The position numbers and the translations under genes were made by a program. From a candidate division TA06 bacterium (GTDB lineage Bacteria; Edwardsbacteria; AC1; EtOH8), in the NCBI GenBank assembly GCA_016235665.1, contig JACRJI010000003.1:96061-160060 (forward strand): DNA of 64,000 nucleotides, in the 5' to 3' direction. Below the pieces are notes generated by a model that searched no databases, was not told the origin of the DNA, and was given only the letters and a program-made list of their open reading frames with translations. Shown here piece after piece: positions 1 to 8,476 of this stretch (position 1 is the first letter of the stretch; every line of letters starts with the position of its first letter).

Positions 1-90
1 CGTCAAAGAATCGGTCTTTTGGGCGATGGCCATTGGGGTTAGCAAAGCGGCTATTACCAGGACCAGAGAAAGTTTAATAATAGTTTTCAT
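1..90 (-). CDS. Secreted protein, N-terminal fragment (cut by window edge)
   Basis: Only the first 30 codons lie in the window. They begin with ATG at 90-88 behind a strong ribosome binding site (AGGAGG at 100-95, read on the minus strand). The peptide has a short Lys-containing start, a long hydrophobic stretch and an A-x-A-like cleavage site (PMAIAQ), so it is a Sec signal peptide and the product is exported. The mature part is outside the window, so no function can be given. It is divergent from mnmG, with about 160 bases between them. Confidence 0.7.
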   Translation of the reverse strand, partial: MKTIIKLSLVLVIAALLTPMAIAQKTDSLT

Positions 91-208
91 TTTTCCTCCT
101 ATTGTTTTTTTTAATTTCCAAATTATTCTTGGTTATATACATTAGATACAATAGTGCCTGCTTTGGTTCCCGGGCGCAGATAATTATTGCATAATCCCAA
201 ACCCAGCC

Positions 209-237
209 TTGCTTTAAAGATCGGAATATGGTATCAT
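209..237 (+). promoter_or_regulatory. Promoter of mnmG, nearly leaderless
   Basis: TTGCTT at 209-214 and TATCAT at 232-237 are separated by exactly 17 bases. The ATG at 250 lies 12 bases after the -10 box, so the predicted 5' leader is only about 6 bases and leaves no room for a Shine-Dalgarno site. Predicted by eye only. Confidence 0.5.
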
Positions 238-249
238 ATTATTTCAAAT

Positions 250-2202
250 ATGTCAAACAAATACGATGTAATAATTATTGGCGGCGGGCACGCCGGGATC
301 GAAGCCGCCCTGTCTTGCGCCAAAATGGGTATGAACACGGCGTTGTTCACCATGTCGCTGGACAGGATCGGCTGGATGTCCTGCAATCCCTCAATTGGCG
401 GGCTGGCAAAAAGCCAGTTAGTAAAAGAGATAGACGCACTGGGTGGTGAGATGGGGCTGTTGGCTGACGCCGCGGGCATCCAGTTTCGGATGCTCAACCT
501 GAGCAAAGGGCCGGCGGTGTGGTCCCTAAGGGCTCAGTGCGATCGGCAGATCTATTCCACCGAAGCCAAAAAGGCTTTGGAACGCCAGAAGAGTTTAGAG
601 ATCAAGCAAGGCACGGCCATCAATTTGCTGATGGACAAGGATGACTCCGGCAAGATTATCCGGGGGATAGTGGCCGATGGCGGCCGGGAGTTCTTGTGCC
701 GGGCTGTGATAATTGCCACCGGAACCTTTTTGAACGGGCTCATTCACATAGGTCCCAAAGCCTTTCCCGCCGGCAGGGCCGGGGAACCGGCGGCCACCGA
801 ATTATCCAAGTCGCTTGCAGACAACGGTTTAAGTCTTGGCAGATTAAAAACAGGCACTCCTGCCAGGGTAAATGCCCGGTCGGTTGATTTTTCCAAGATG
901 GCCTTGCATCCTGGCGACGATGATCCCCAGCGCTTTTCCAACCGGACAGAAGTATACGAAACCATCAGTTCCCGCACCGGGCAAAAGAAACGGATCTGGC
1001 CGAAACTGGAGCAGGTGCCGTGCCATCTGACCAGCACCAACGAAGCCACGCACAAAATAATTTTGGAGAACATCGGGAGTTCGCCGCTGTACTCGGGAAA
1101 GATAAAAGGCATCGGCCCCAGATATTGCCCGTCAATAGAAGACAAGGTGGTGCGTTTCTCCGGGCGCAGCCATCATCAGGTGTTCATTGAACCGGAGGGG
1201 CTAAACACCGATGAATTGTATTTGAACGGCATTTCATCCTCTTTGCCAGAAGAGGTTCAGGAACAATTCATCCACAGCATCGCCGGGCTGGAGGGGGCCC
1301 GGATCATGCGGTTCGGCTATGCCATAGAATACGATTATGTTTTTCCCACCCAGCTTTTTCCCACCCTGGAGACCAAGAAGATCCAAGGGCTTTACCTGGC
1401 CGGACAGATCAACGGTACCTCGGGCTATGAAGAGGCCGCCGCCCAGGGGCTTTTGGCCGGGATCAACGCGGTCCAGAAAATCAAAGGCCTTGAGCCGGTG
1501 ATCCTGGGCCGGGACCAGGCCTACATAGGCGTGCTGATAGACGATCTGGTGACCAAAGGCACGGAAGAGCCTTACCGGATGTTCACCTCGCGGGCCGAGC
1601 ACCGGCTGCTGCTGCGCCAGGACAATGCTCCGGAACGGCTGCTGCCGCTGGGGCATCAGATAGGGCTGGTGGACGATGATGTCTGGGGCCGCTTCCAAGG
1701 CAGGCAGGATAAGATAAACAAAGAACTGGAACGGCTGAGCCTAGAGACAGTATATCCGGAACAGGCCAACGATATCCTGCAAACCCTAGATACTGCGCCA
1801 TTGTCCGAGGCTTGCCGGCTTGACGACCTGCTTAAGCGTCCGGAAATATTCTATATGTCGCTGTTGCCTTTGGACCAGCACCGTCCCGAACTTGACCGGG
1901 ATATAACAGAGCGGGTGGAGATAGAAATAAAATATCAAGGCTACATCAAAAGGCAGCGGGAGACCGCAGACAGGACGGCGGAGCTGGAGCACCAGGCGGT
2001 TCCGGCCGATTTGGATTATTCCGCCGTGTATGGACTTTCGGGAGAGGCCCGGCAAAAGTTAGCGGCCATCCGGCCGCTGTCTATCGGGCAAGCCACCCGC
2101 ATCTCCGGGATCACGCCTTCGGACATCGGGGTACTGCTGGTGCATTTGAAGAAAGCCGGATTCGAACAGGGGCGCAACAATGGCCGGGCGCTAAAAACAT
2201 AA
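250..2202 (+). CDS. mnmG: tRNA uridine-5-carboxymethylaminomethyl modification enzyme MnmG (GidA)
   Basis: FAD- and NADH-dependent enzyme that, with GTPase MnmE, installs the cmnm5 group on wobble uridine 34 of several tRNAs. The N-terminus has the Rossmann dinucleotide motif [12 protein letters not shown] (residues 9-20). Both GidA signatures are present: [11 protein letters not shown], and [33 protein letters not shown] and the C-terminal helical MnmE-binding domain ([12 protein letters not shown]) follow. From the chosen ATG it is 650 residues, normal for the family. An upstream in-frame ATG at 187 would add 21 residues unlike the family, and it lies upstream of the predicted promoter, so 250 is preferred. 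MnmE is not in the window. Confidence 0.96.
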   Translation: MSNKYDVIIIGGGHAGIEAALSCAKMGMNTALFTMSLDRIGWMSCNPSIGGLAKSQLVKEIDALGGEMGLLADAAGIQFRMLNLSKGPAVWSLRAQCDRQIYSTEAKKALERQKSLEIKQGTAINLLMDKDDSGKIIRGIVADGGREFLCRAVIIATGTFLNGLIHIGPKAFPAGRAGEPAATELSKSLADNGLSLGRLKTGTPARVNARSVDFSKMALHPGDDDPQRFSNRTEVYETISSRTGQKKRIWPKLEQVPCHLTSTNEATHKIILENIGSSPLYSGKIKGIGPRYCPSIEDKVVRFSGRSHHQVFIEPEGLNTDELYLNGISSSLPEEVQEQFIHSIAGLEGARIMRFGYAIEYDYVFPTQLFPTLETKKIQGLYLAGQINGTSGYEEAAAQGLLAGINAVQKIKGLEPVILGRDQAYIGVLIDDLVTKGTEEPYRMFTSRAEHRLLLRQDNAPERLLPLGHQIGLVDDDVWGRFQGRQDKINKELERLSLETVYPEQANDILQTLDTAPLSEACRLDDLLKRPEIFYMSLLPLDQHRPELDRDITERVEIEIKYQGYIKRQRETADRTAELEHQAVPADLDYSAVYGLSGEARQKLAAIRPLSIGQATRISGITPSDIGVLLVHLKKAGFEQGRNNGRALKT

Positions 2203-2212
2203 AATATTTTGC

Positions 2213-2241
2213 TTGATATTTGAGGCTAATTTTTGTATATT
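2213..2241 (+). promoter_or_regulatory. Promoter of the OmpA-FecR protein
   Basis: TTGATA at 2213-2218, a 17-base spacer and TATATT at 2236-2241 sit just after the mnmG stop codon. The following leader of roughly 90 bases ends in a good ribosome binding site (AAGGAG) before the ATG at 2338. Confidence 0.55.
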
Positions 2242-2337
2242 ATAGTTGTCAATGCAGGCAACCGGTTACAAATTATCATGCTCAGGAAAGCCTGAGAAAA
2301 AACTTTTGACGCAAAAATATTCTAAGGAGTTCTTCTC

Positions 2338-4314
2338 ATGCGGAAGATCACGCTGTTGTCAATCCTAACCCTGCTGCCTTCGCTGCTCTTTGCCCAGGCT
2401 GTCAGGTTTGAGTTCTCCAACATCCGGTTCAAATCGGGCTCGGCGGTGATTGAGACCGCCACCCTGCCGGCTCTTGATACGCTAAGCCAGTTCCTGACGC
2501 GTTCCGGCGCCCGGGTGGAAGTGGCCGGCCATACCGATAACGTGGGCGATAAAAGGAAAAACCAGAAACTATCCCTGCAGCGGGCCCAGTCGGTCTGCAA
2601 TTATTTGATCACCAAACACCGGATAGCGCCGTCCCAATTGACAGCCAAGGGTTACGGCGACCTGATCCCCCTGGTGCCGAACCTGACCGATGAATACCGG
2701 GCCAGGAACCGCCGGGTGGAAATAACAGTTAATTCCAAGATCCGGGAAGCCCGGCTTTCATATCTCCAGGGCAACGTGTTTACCCGCAAGCAGGGCATCA
2801 GCAAATTCCAGCCGGCCAACCTGAACCAGGTGCTGACCATATTGGACGAGGTGGTCACCGATTCCACTGGCCGGGCCGAGATAACATTTGACAACGGTTC
2901 CAAGATAAAGGTAAATCCCAGCTCGGACCTGGTGATAGAAGAACAGTCCTGGGAAACGGGAAATAAAAAGGCCCAGGTTGGCCTGAACCTGATCATCGGG
3001 AAAGCCTACGCCAAGATCAACAAACTGGGGGACAAAAAGGAAAGTTTTACCCTGGCAACGCCAACCGCAGTGGCCGGGATCCGGGGAACCGAGTTTGTAG
3101 TGGAGTCAAAACCGGATCGGTCTGCCCTGTTATCCGTCTGGGAGGACAACGTTATGTGGCGGGGACAAATCGCCAATTCAATGGACAAGTCCCTGCGAGC
3201 AGCCCAGGGAAGCCGCTGCCTGCCCGGCCAGCATCCGGAGCCGGCGGTGGATCTGCCCAAGCCGCCCATGCCCAAAACACCGGCGGCCAACGATACGTTT
3301 TTCTACAACCCCGACAAACCGAAGAGCATTAAGTTTACCTGGAGCCGGAGCGAGGGAACGAAGGCGCATCTTATAATCGCCCGCGATTTTGAAATGAGAG
3401 AGGTGGTGGCCGACATCATCACCGAAAAAGAATCTTTCAGCCTTAAGCCGGGAAAGACAGATGATATTTTTTACTGGATGCTGACAGCTATAGATGAAAT
3501 CGGGCTGGAGGGACAACCCTGGCCCACCCGCACCCTAAGACTGGTTCGTAAAATTGAAGGACCCAGGCTGCGGATAGGACGCCCTAAGATGGGGGAGAAA
3601 GCAAACCAGCTGAAAATGCTGGTGGACGGATCCACCGACCTTAAAACAGAACTGACCATCAACGGCAAGCCGGCCCTGGTGTCGGCCGCAGGTGATTTCA
3701 GCGAGATGATCCTGCTGAAGGCCGGTGAAAATGTGATTACCGTGGCAGCCACCGACCAGGCCGGAAATGAAAGCACCACCAGCCTCAAAATATTCTGTGC
3801 TCCCACGGCCGTGGTTGATGCCTCGCTCAATATTGGGGCCATCAAACTTATGGGGGGCCTGGCGGATGCGGCCTCTCTTGGATTGTCGGGTACGGTCCGG
3901 CTGATCTACAACCTTAACCAGTACTGGGGGCTGGGAGTGGCCGGCGGTTATGGGCAGTCAGGAGTTGAGGCCGCTGATTGGGAACCGCGCTCTGCCGATT
4001 ACACCACCACAGCAGTTCCGGCAGCGGCCCTGGGCCGTTTCACGATCCTGCCTGAGTCCAAGATCTCTCTGTTCGCCACAGTAGAGGCCGGTGCGGTGTT
4101 CTGGCAAAACAAGTTGTCGGGCGTGACTCAAACCAGCGGAACTGCGTTATTTGGAGCCCTGGGATCTGGGGTAAAGTTTGCCGTCAGCGAAAGGGTAAGC
4201 ATTTTGGCCGACTTGACAGCAGGGTATATGATGGCTGACACAGTCAATGCCGGCTCGATTGACAAGAACAATCTCATCCTCCGGGGCGGGGCGGGAGTGA
4301 TGTTCGGGTTTTAA
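2338..4314 (+). CDS. Outer-membrane/periplasmic protein: OmpA domain + FecR domain + Ig-like domains + C-terminal barrel
   Basis: A 658-residue exported protein with a clear signal peptide ending FAQA (residues 18-21). Residues about 26-132 form an OmpA-type peptidoglycan-binding domain (VAGHTDNVGD, then RAQSVCNYL and ARNRRVEI). Residues about 145-256 match a FecR domain (TPTAVAGIRGTEFVVE is its hallmark end). Two beta-sandwich segments follow (about 320-400 and 410-490, the latter with LLKAGENVITVAATDQAGN). The last 160 residues alternate like a small outer-membrane beta-barrel and end in VMFGF, the terminal Phe typical of barrels. A role in anchoring the envelope to peptidoglycan or in sensing is inferred. 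Its own promoter lies after mnmG; it converges on a TonB receptor across a shared terminator. Confidence 0.8.
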   Translation: MRKITLLSILTLLPSLLFAQAVRFEFSNIRFKSGSAVIETATLPALDTLSQFLTRSGARVEVAGHTDNVGDKRKNQKLSLQRAQSVCNYLITKHRIAPSQLTAKGYGDLIPLVPNLTDEYRARNRRVEITVNSKIREARLSYLQGNVFTRKQGISKFQPANLNQVLTILDEVVTDSTGRAEITFDNGSKIKVNPSSDLVIEEQSWETGNKKAQVGLNLIIGKAYAKINKLGDKKESFTLATPTAVAGIRGTEFVVESKPDRSALLSVWEDNVMWRGQIANSMDKSLRAAQGSRCLPGQHPEPAVDLPKPPMPKTPAANDTFFYNPDKPKSIKFTWSRSEGTKAHLIIARDFEMREVVADIITEKESFSLKPGKTDDIFYWMLTAIDEIGLEGQPWPTRTLRLVRKIEGPRLRIGRPKMGEKANQLKMLVDGSTDLKTELTINGKPALVSAAGDFSEMILLKAGENVITVAATDQAGNESTTSLKIFCAPTAVVDASLNIGAIKLMGGLADAASLGLSGTVRLIYNLNQYWGLGVAGGYGQSGVEAADWEPRSADYTTTAVPAAALGRFTILPESKISLFATVEAGAVFWQNKLSGVTQTSGTALFGALGSGVKFAVSERVSILADLTAGYMMADTVNAGSIDKNNLILRGGAGVMFGF

Positions 4315-4387
4315 CAAGAAGGCGCCGGATAGGGAAACATTGAAAAAGTGGAAACACAACTGTACGCTTTTAAATAGTTTGATCCTA

Positions 4388-4427
4388 AAAGAGAAGAGGC
4401 CGTTTTTTAAGACGGCCTCTTCTCTTT
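4388..4427. terminator. Bidirectional rho-independent terminator
   Basis: A 16-base perfect stem (AAAGAGAAGAGGCCGT at 4388-4403 with its complement at 4412-4427) encloses an 8-base loop, with A/T runs on both sides. It sits between two convergent genes and can serve both. Confidence 0.85.
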
Positions 4428-4462
4428 GTTCTGAAAGGATTTTATCTGGACAAAAGAAAAAA

Positions 4463-6832
4463 CTAAAATTCAACTATTATCCCGGCGGTAATATTAAGGC
4501 CGTACTGATAGATGGGCTTTCGCTTTCCGTCCGGTGTGTACTGGTATTCCCAGATGTTTGGGTAGTTTGTAAGGTTGTCGATCTCAAAATATGAGACCAA
4601 GCCTACCCGGTCCCAGAACCAGCGGCGCTGAGCGTGGAAATCCACCCGGTTGTAAGGGTCGGACCGCTTGGAGTTTAACGTAGTCTGCTCGTCGATCTGC
4701 CACAGCCGAAGCTCAGGATGCATGACCATCGGTGTATAGGGCCGTCCGCCCAGATAGCGCCAGCGAACGGAATATTCGGTCTCATCTCCCGGGAAAAGCG
4801 GTATGACGGAGAGTGGCAGGAACCACCACTTGTACCGCAGGTCCACATACCACAGTTTATCATCAAAATTATTGCGGTATCCGGCGATGGCTGTGACGAT
4901 GTTGCGGTAATCATAATCCCAGTCGTAATAAGTGTTGGTAAAACGGGGGTCTTTCATTTGCGAGGTGGAGTAGGAGCAGCTCAGTGTCCCCCAAAAATTT
5001 TCTTTTACCTTCTTCTGCAGGAATAGTTCCACTCCCTGGGCATAGCCCTGTCCCTGATTGACGTAGACATTGGAACGGTCGGAGGGATCGGTAGTGGTCA
5101 AAACCTTTTGGATGGGAACCTTGCGGAATGTCTTGTAATAAGCCTCAATGGTCCCCTTGATGTCCTCGGCAAAAATATGCTCCAGCCCGGCCACAAACTG
5201 ATCGTTGTATTTGCTCTCCAGCCGGCGGTTGGCGGTATCAATTCCTAGCTGATACCAGTCAGGCGGCTGGAAACAGCGTCCGTAGGAAAAGTTAAACGCG
5301 GTATTTTCAAAAAGCTGGAAACTGGTACCAACCCGGGGTGAAATGTCCATCTGGGCGGTATAGTCCACATAATCAAAGCGCAATCCGCTGCGCAAAGTGA
5401 AAAAGGAAACCGGCGTCCAGTTGTGTTGTATGTATCCGGCATAACGCCAGGGCCAGGGGTATTTGTTTATTTTGAGGTCATAGGTGTAGTCTGTGGTGCC
5501 GATGACGGAGTCCGTGCCGGGATAATAGATGGGCAAGGTATCCGGTTTTAACCAGATGTCATTGTTGACCTGGGTATTCCTGATGACAAAGCCCAATCCG
5601 ATCTCGTTTTTTTTATCAGATGAAAGATAAAATCCCATATCCATCTTAAAAGAGGTTTCGCCCTCATTGGCAAAAGCCCGGTAAGTTTCAGCCCCGCTGG
5701 TGTCGGCCTCATTCTGGGTCCAGTTATTGAAGTTGCGGGATATTGTGTGTATGGTATATCCCTGAGGGTATACCGTGTGAAGGTTGACTCCCAAAGTGTA
5801 TTGCCAGGAATCATAGTCTACCGAATGCTGGTAATCTTCCGTTAGAGCGTTTTCCAGATCCAGCCGGTAATCGTCTTTACCGTAAAGAGCCAGCACGGTC
5901 AGCTTATGCCGGTAATCGATATCATAAGCATATTTGCCCTGAAGGTTGGAATAATGGGGGATGCCGGTGATGCCGAAACGTGACCGGATGAAGGAAGGAT
6001 AACTTTTATGATAGGAAAGCAAAAAAGTGGAAACGGGATTTAGCGGACCCTCCCAGGTCAGGCCCAGCCCGGAGATCCCGCCATCTGCTTTGATCCGCCG
6101 TTTTTCGCTCAGTCCGTCCCGGAGTTTGATATCCATTACCGAAGATACCTTATTGCCGTATTTGGCAGGAAAGGCCCCGGTAAAAAAATCCATCTGACGG
6201 ATGAAATCGGTGTTGATGATGCCCACCGCACCCCCGGAAGCTCCCTGCTTGGAAAAATGGTTGGGGTTGGATATCTCGATATTGTCCACTAGAAAAAGAT
6301 TTTCCCCGGCGTTCCCCCCCCGGACAATGATCTCGTTGTTCTGGTCGGCCACCGAGGCCACCGAAGGCAGGGCCTGAACAGCCCTCTGGACATCAAAATA
6401 TCCGCCTGGCTGGGCTGCGATCTCCTCAAAATCCATCCGGTGGGAAGAGGAGACGGCATCTTTGGTCTTTTCAAAAAAAGTGGACTTGACCACCATTCCG
6501 GACATACTTAAGGGCTTCACCCCCAGGTCTATCTCCATCGTGGTGGACATGGCTGAGCGCACCAGCACCCGGTTCTTTAATATGACCTTATAGCCCATCC
6601 GACTAAATCGCAGATTGTAATATCCCGGGGGAATATCCGGCACTATAAAACTACCGCCACTATCACTGATGGCCCCGAATGGAGTGTTGACCACAGTAAC
6701 AGTAACTCCCATTATCGGCTCGTGGTTGGTTTGGTCGTAAATCTTTCCCTTAATGGAGCCGGGCAGGGCCAGGGCCGGGAGGCTTGATAGCAGCATCGCC
6801 AGGGCCAATCCAAAGGTCCGGGTGCTTTTCAT
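4463..6832 (-). CDS. TonB-dependent outer-membrane receptor with carboxypeptidase-like N-terminal domain
   Basis: 789 residues with a signal peptide (cleavage near ALALPG). Residues about 25-105 form a carboxypeptidase-regulatory-like beta-sandwich (GSIKGKIYDQTNHEPIMGVT) common in FCB-group receptors. The plug domain follows (about 130-240; IIVRGGNAGENLFLVDNIEI), then a long beta-barrel ending in the aromatic residue of GIIVEF. No TonB box or substrate signature is visible, so the ligand is unknown; such plugs are frequent in uptake or efflux-type outer-membrane proteins. It is last in a leftward run: the stop of the upstream kelch lipoprotein gene is only 20 bases from its ATG, suggesting cotranscription with the surface lipoproteins. 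A GGAG ribosome site precedes the start. Confidence 0.88.
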   Translation of the reverse strand: MKSTRTFGLALAMLLSSLPALALPGSIKGKIYDQTNHEPIMGVTVTVVNTPFGAISDSGGSFIVPDIPPGYYNLRFSRMGYKVILKNRVLVRSAMSTTMEIDLGVKPLSMSGMVVKSTFFEKTKDAVSSSHRMDFEEIAAQPGGYFDVQRAVQALPSVASVADQNNEIIVRGGNAGENLFLVDNIEISNPNHFSKQGASGGAVGIINTDFIRQMDFFTGAFPAKYGNKVSSVMDIKLRDGLSEKRRIKADGGISGLGLTWEGPLNPVSTFLLSYHKSYPSFIRSRFGITGIPHYSNLQGKYAYDIDYRHKLTVLALYGKDDYRLDLENALTEDYQHSVDYDSWQYTLGVNLHTVYPQGYTIHTISRNFNNWTQNEADTSGAETYRAFANEGETSFKMDMGFYLSSDKKNEIGLGFVIRNTQVNNDIWLKPDTLPIYYPGTDSVIGTTDYTYDLKINKYPWPWRYAGYIQHNWTPVSFFTLRSGLRFDYVDYTAQMDISPRVGTSFQLFENTAFNFSYGRCFQPPDWYQLGIDTANRRLESKYNDQFVAGLEHIFAEDIKGTIEAYYKTFRKVPIQKVLTTTDPSDRSNVYVNQGQGYAQGVELFLQKKVKENFWGTLSCSYSTSQMKDPRFTNTYYDWDYDYRNIVTAIAGYRNNFDDKLWYVDLRYKWWFLPLSVIPLFPGDETEYSVRWRYLGGRPYTPMVMHPELRLWQIDEQTTLNSKRSDPYNRVDFHAQRRWFWDRVGLVSYFEIDNLTNYPNIWEYQYTPDGKRKPIYQYGLNITAGIIVEF

Positions 6833-6852
6833 GTTGTTCTCCAGTTGTTACA

Positions 6853-8451
6853 TTAACGTTTTGGGTCCAGGTCAAGGTGGTATTCCTCGACGGTCGCCAG
6901 AGGAAAAACATTGGCCCCGCCGATGGCGTAAATGCGGTTGTTTATAAAGGCGGCTCCCAAACAAGACCTGCCGGTCTGCATATCACTTCTTATAAACCAG
7001 GTGTCAGTGCCGGGATCGTACTTCCTGACTCTATTAGAATAAGTGCCATCATAGCCGCCCAAAACATAGATGAAGCCGTTGGCCACGGTAGCAGCCGAAT
7101 AATTGGCCGGCCCGATCATGTCGCGGGCAGATGTCCATAAATTGGTGCCCGGGTTATAAACGTCAACAGAGGGAAGCGGTTTAGGACCGTTGTTGCCACC
7201 CATCACATAGATCAAGTTGTTGTAAACTGCCGAACAATGACAGCGATTGTCGTTAGGCAGGTATGATTTTATGTAATTATAAAACGTATCAGCATATATC
7301 GTATCTGGGGCTATGGTATCGGCAAAAATAACCGTGTCGGTCCACCAATCATTGGTGCTTATGTTGTATTGAAGTACCGGTCCCAGGGTGTAAATCTTTC
7401 CCTGGACGGCCTGGGCCGAAGTGATGTTGTTTGCGGCCTCATACGCTATTGGCATTGTATCCAGACTGGCCCAGGTGTTGAGCACAGGGTCATACATTTC
7501 ATTTCTATTATATACGACATCGTTGATGCGCCCTCCTATGGCATAGATCCTGTTGTCCCATACGGCCACGGCCAGATTGCTGCGAGGGGTCGGCATATCC
7601 GCCTTTCTGGTCCAGGTGTCCGACAATGGATCGTACTCCAGAACTTCATTCAGCCAGGTAAGGCCATTTGTTCCGCCGATGATATATATCTTATTGTTAA
7701 TAACAGCCGTACCGAAGCCGTAACGGGGGGAGGGGAGATCTCTTTTGCTGATCCACGGACAGGTACGGGTGGTGAAGCTTTGGACCGGACCTTCGGTAAA
7801 TGCCCAGTGGTTGTCGCGGACGATAACCCTCCAATAGTATTTGGTATCATAAGCCAGGCCGGTTTTCTCCAGGTAATTTTGCTGGAAGTACGGCTGGTTT
7901 AAGGCCGGGAGTTCGGCAGTATTTCCCAGATAAAAAGTATAATAGAGAGTGTCGTCTTCGGTGTGGTCCGCGCATGTCCAATTGAACAGGAGGGTGGGGT
8001 ATTCCCAGGGTGCGCCGTCAGCCGGATTCAGGTAAACCGGGACGTATGGGGCCAGATTGGAGTGGGGCAGGGTGGTGAAACTCCAGACAGATCCGGCGGT
8101 GATAATTCCCTTATCGTCCTTGGCGAAAACCTTCCAGTAGTAGGTGGTGTTGTAGCCAAGGCTGTCGGCAAAATAGCTGGCAGTCGCCAGGCCCGAGGCG
8201 GCCAGCGCCGAAGGAGGGTTCAAGGTATCCAGGTAAACATCGTAATAAAGCAGGCCTCCGTCCTTGTCGGAACACTTCCAGGACAGGGTGACATCGATGG
8301 TGGTGTGGTCGATGTTGGTGGCGCTGTCCGGGGGGTAGGGACTATTGGGGGCATTCGGAGCATATTCTATCTCCTCCGGCTTGCGCTTGGTACAGGAAGC
8401 GGCCAGGAAGCAAAAAGAGATTATGATTAAAAACCGAACGAGTCTTTTCAT
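6853..8451 (-). CDS. Surface lipoprotein with FN3-like and kelch beta-propeller domains (copy 1)
   Basis: 532 residues. The signal peptide ends in a lipobox (LAASC, Cys at about 20), followed by a Pro/Asn-rich linker. Two fibronectin-III-like domains follow (about 40-130 and 135-230; the pattern YYWKVFAKDDKG then WSFTT repeats). Residues about 231-520 form kelch repeats with the classic glycine pair and Tyr/Trp spacing (YIIGGTNG, YDPLSDTWTRKADMPTPRS). A lipid-anchored adhesive or carbohydrate/protein-binding role is inferred. The gene is a tandem paralogue of the next gene: the 422 bases encoding the N-terminal part are nearly identical without any gap, while the kelch half is diverged. RBS AAGGAAGG before the ATG. 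Confidence 0.85.
   Translation of the reverse strand: MKRLVRFLIIISFCFLAASCTKRKPEEIEYAPNAPNSPYPPDSATNIDHTTIDVTLSWKCSDKDGGLLYYDVYLDTLNPPSALAASGLATASYFADSLGYNTTYYWKVFAKDDKGIITAGSVWSFTTLPHSNLAPYVPVYLNPADGAPWEYPTLLFNWTCADHTEDDTLYYTFYLGNTAELPALNQPYFQQNYLEKTGLAYDTKYYWRVIVRDNHWAFTEGPVQSFTTRTCPWISKRDLPSPRYGFGTAVINNKIYIIGGTNGLTWLNEVLEYDPLSDTWTRKADMPTPRSNLAVAVWDNRIYAIGGRINDVVYNRNEMYDPVLNTWASLDTMPIAYEAANNITSAQAVQGKIYTLGPVLQYNISTNDWWTDTVIFADTIAPDTIYADTFYNYIKSYLPNDNRCHCSAVYNNLIYVMGGNNGPKPLPSVDVYNPGTNLWTSARDMIGPANYSAATVANGFIYVLGGYDGTYSNRVRKYDPGTDTWFIRSDMQTGRSCLGAAFINNRIYAIGGANVFPLATVEEYHLDLDPKR
7976..8397 (-). repeat. Direct duplicate segment, copy A (partner 9576-9997)
   Basis: This 422-base stretch encodes the lipobox region and first FN3-like domains of the copy-1 lipoprotein. 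It aligns with 9576-9997 at a constant offset of 1600 bases without indels and with few substitutions. The flanking kelch-coding sequences are far more different, which suggests recent gene conversion or selection on the anchor half. Confidence 0.85.
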
Positions 8452-8476
8452 AAAGCCTTCCTTAGTTTATTGTGGC

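Noticed and set aside
4340..4594. Short plus-strand frame downstream of the OmpA-FecR gene
   Set aside because: It runs through the bidirectional terminator and into the antisense of the TonB receptor gene.
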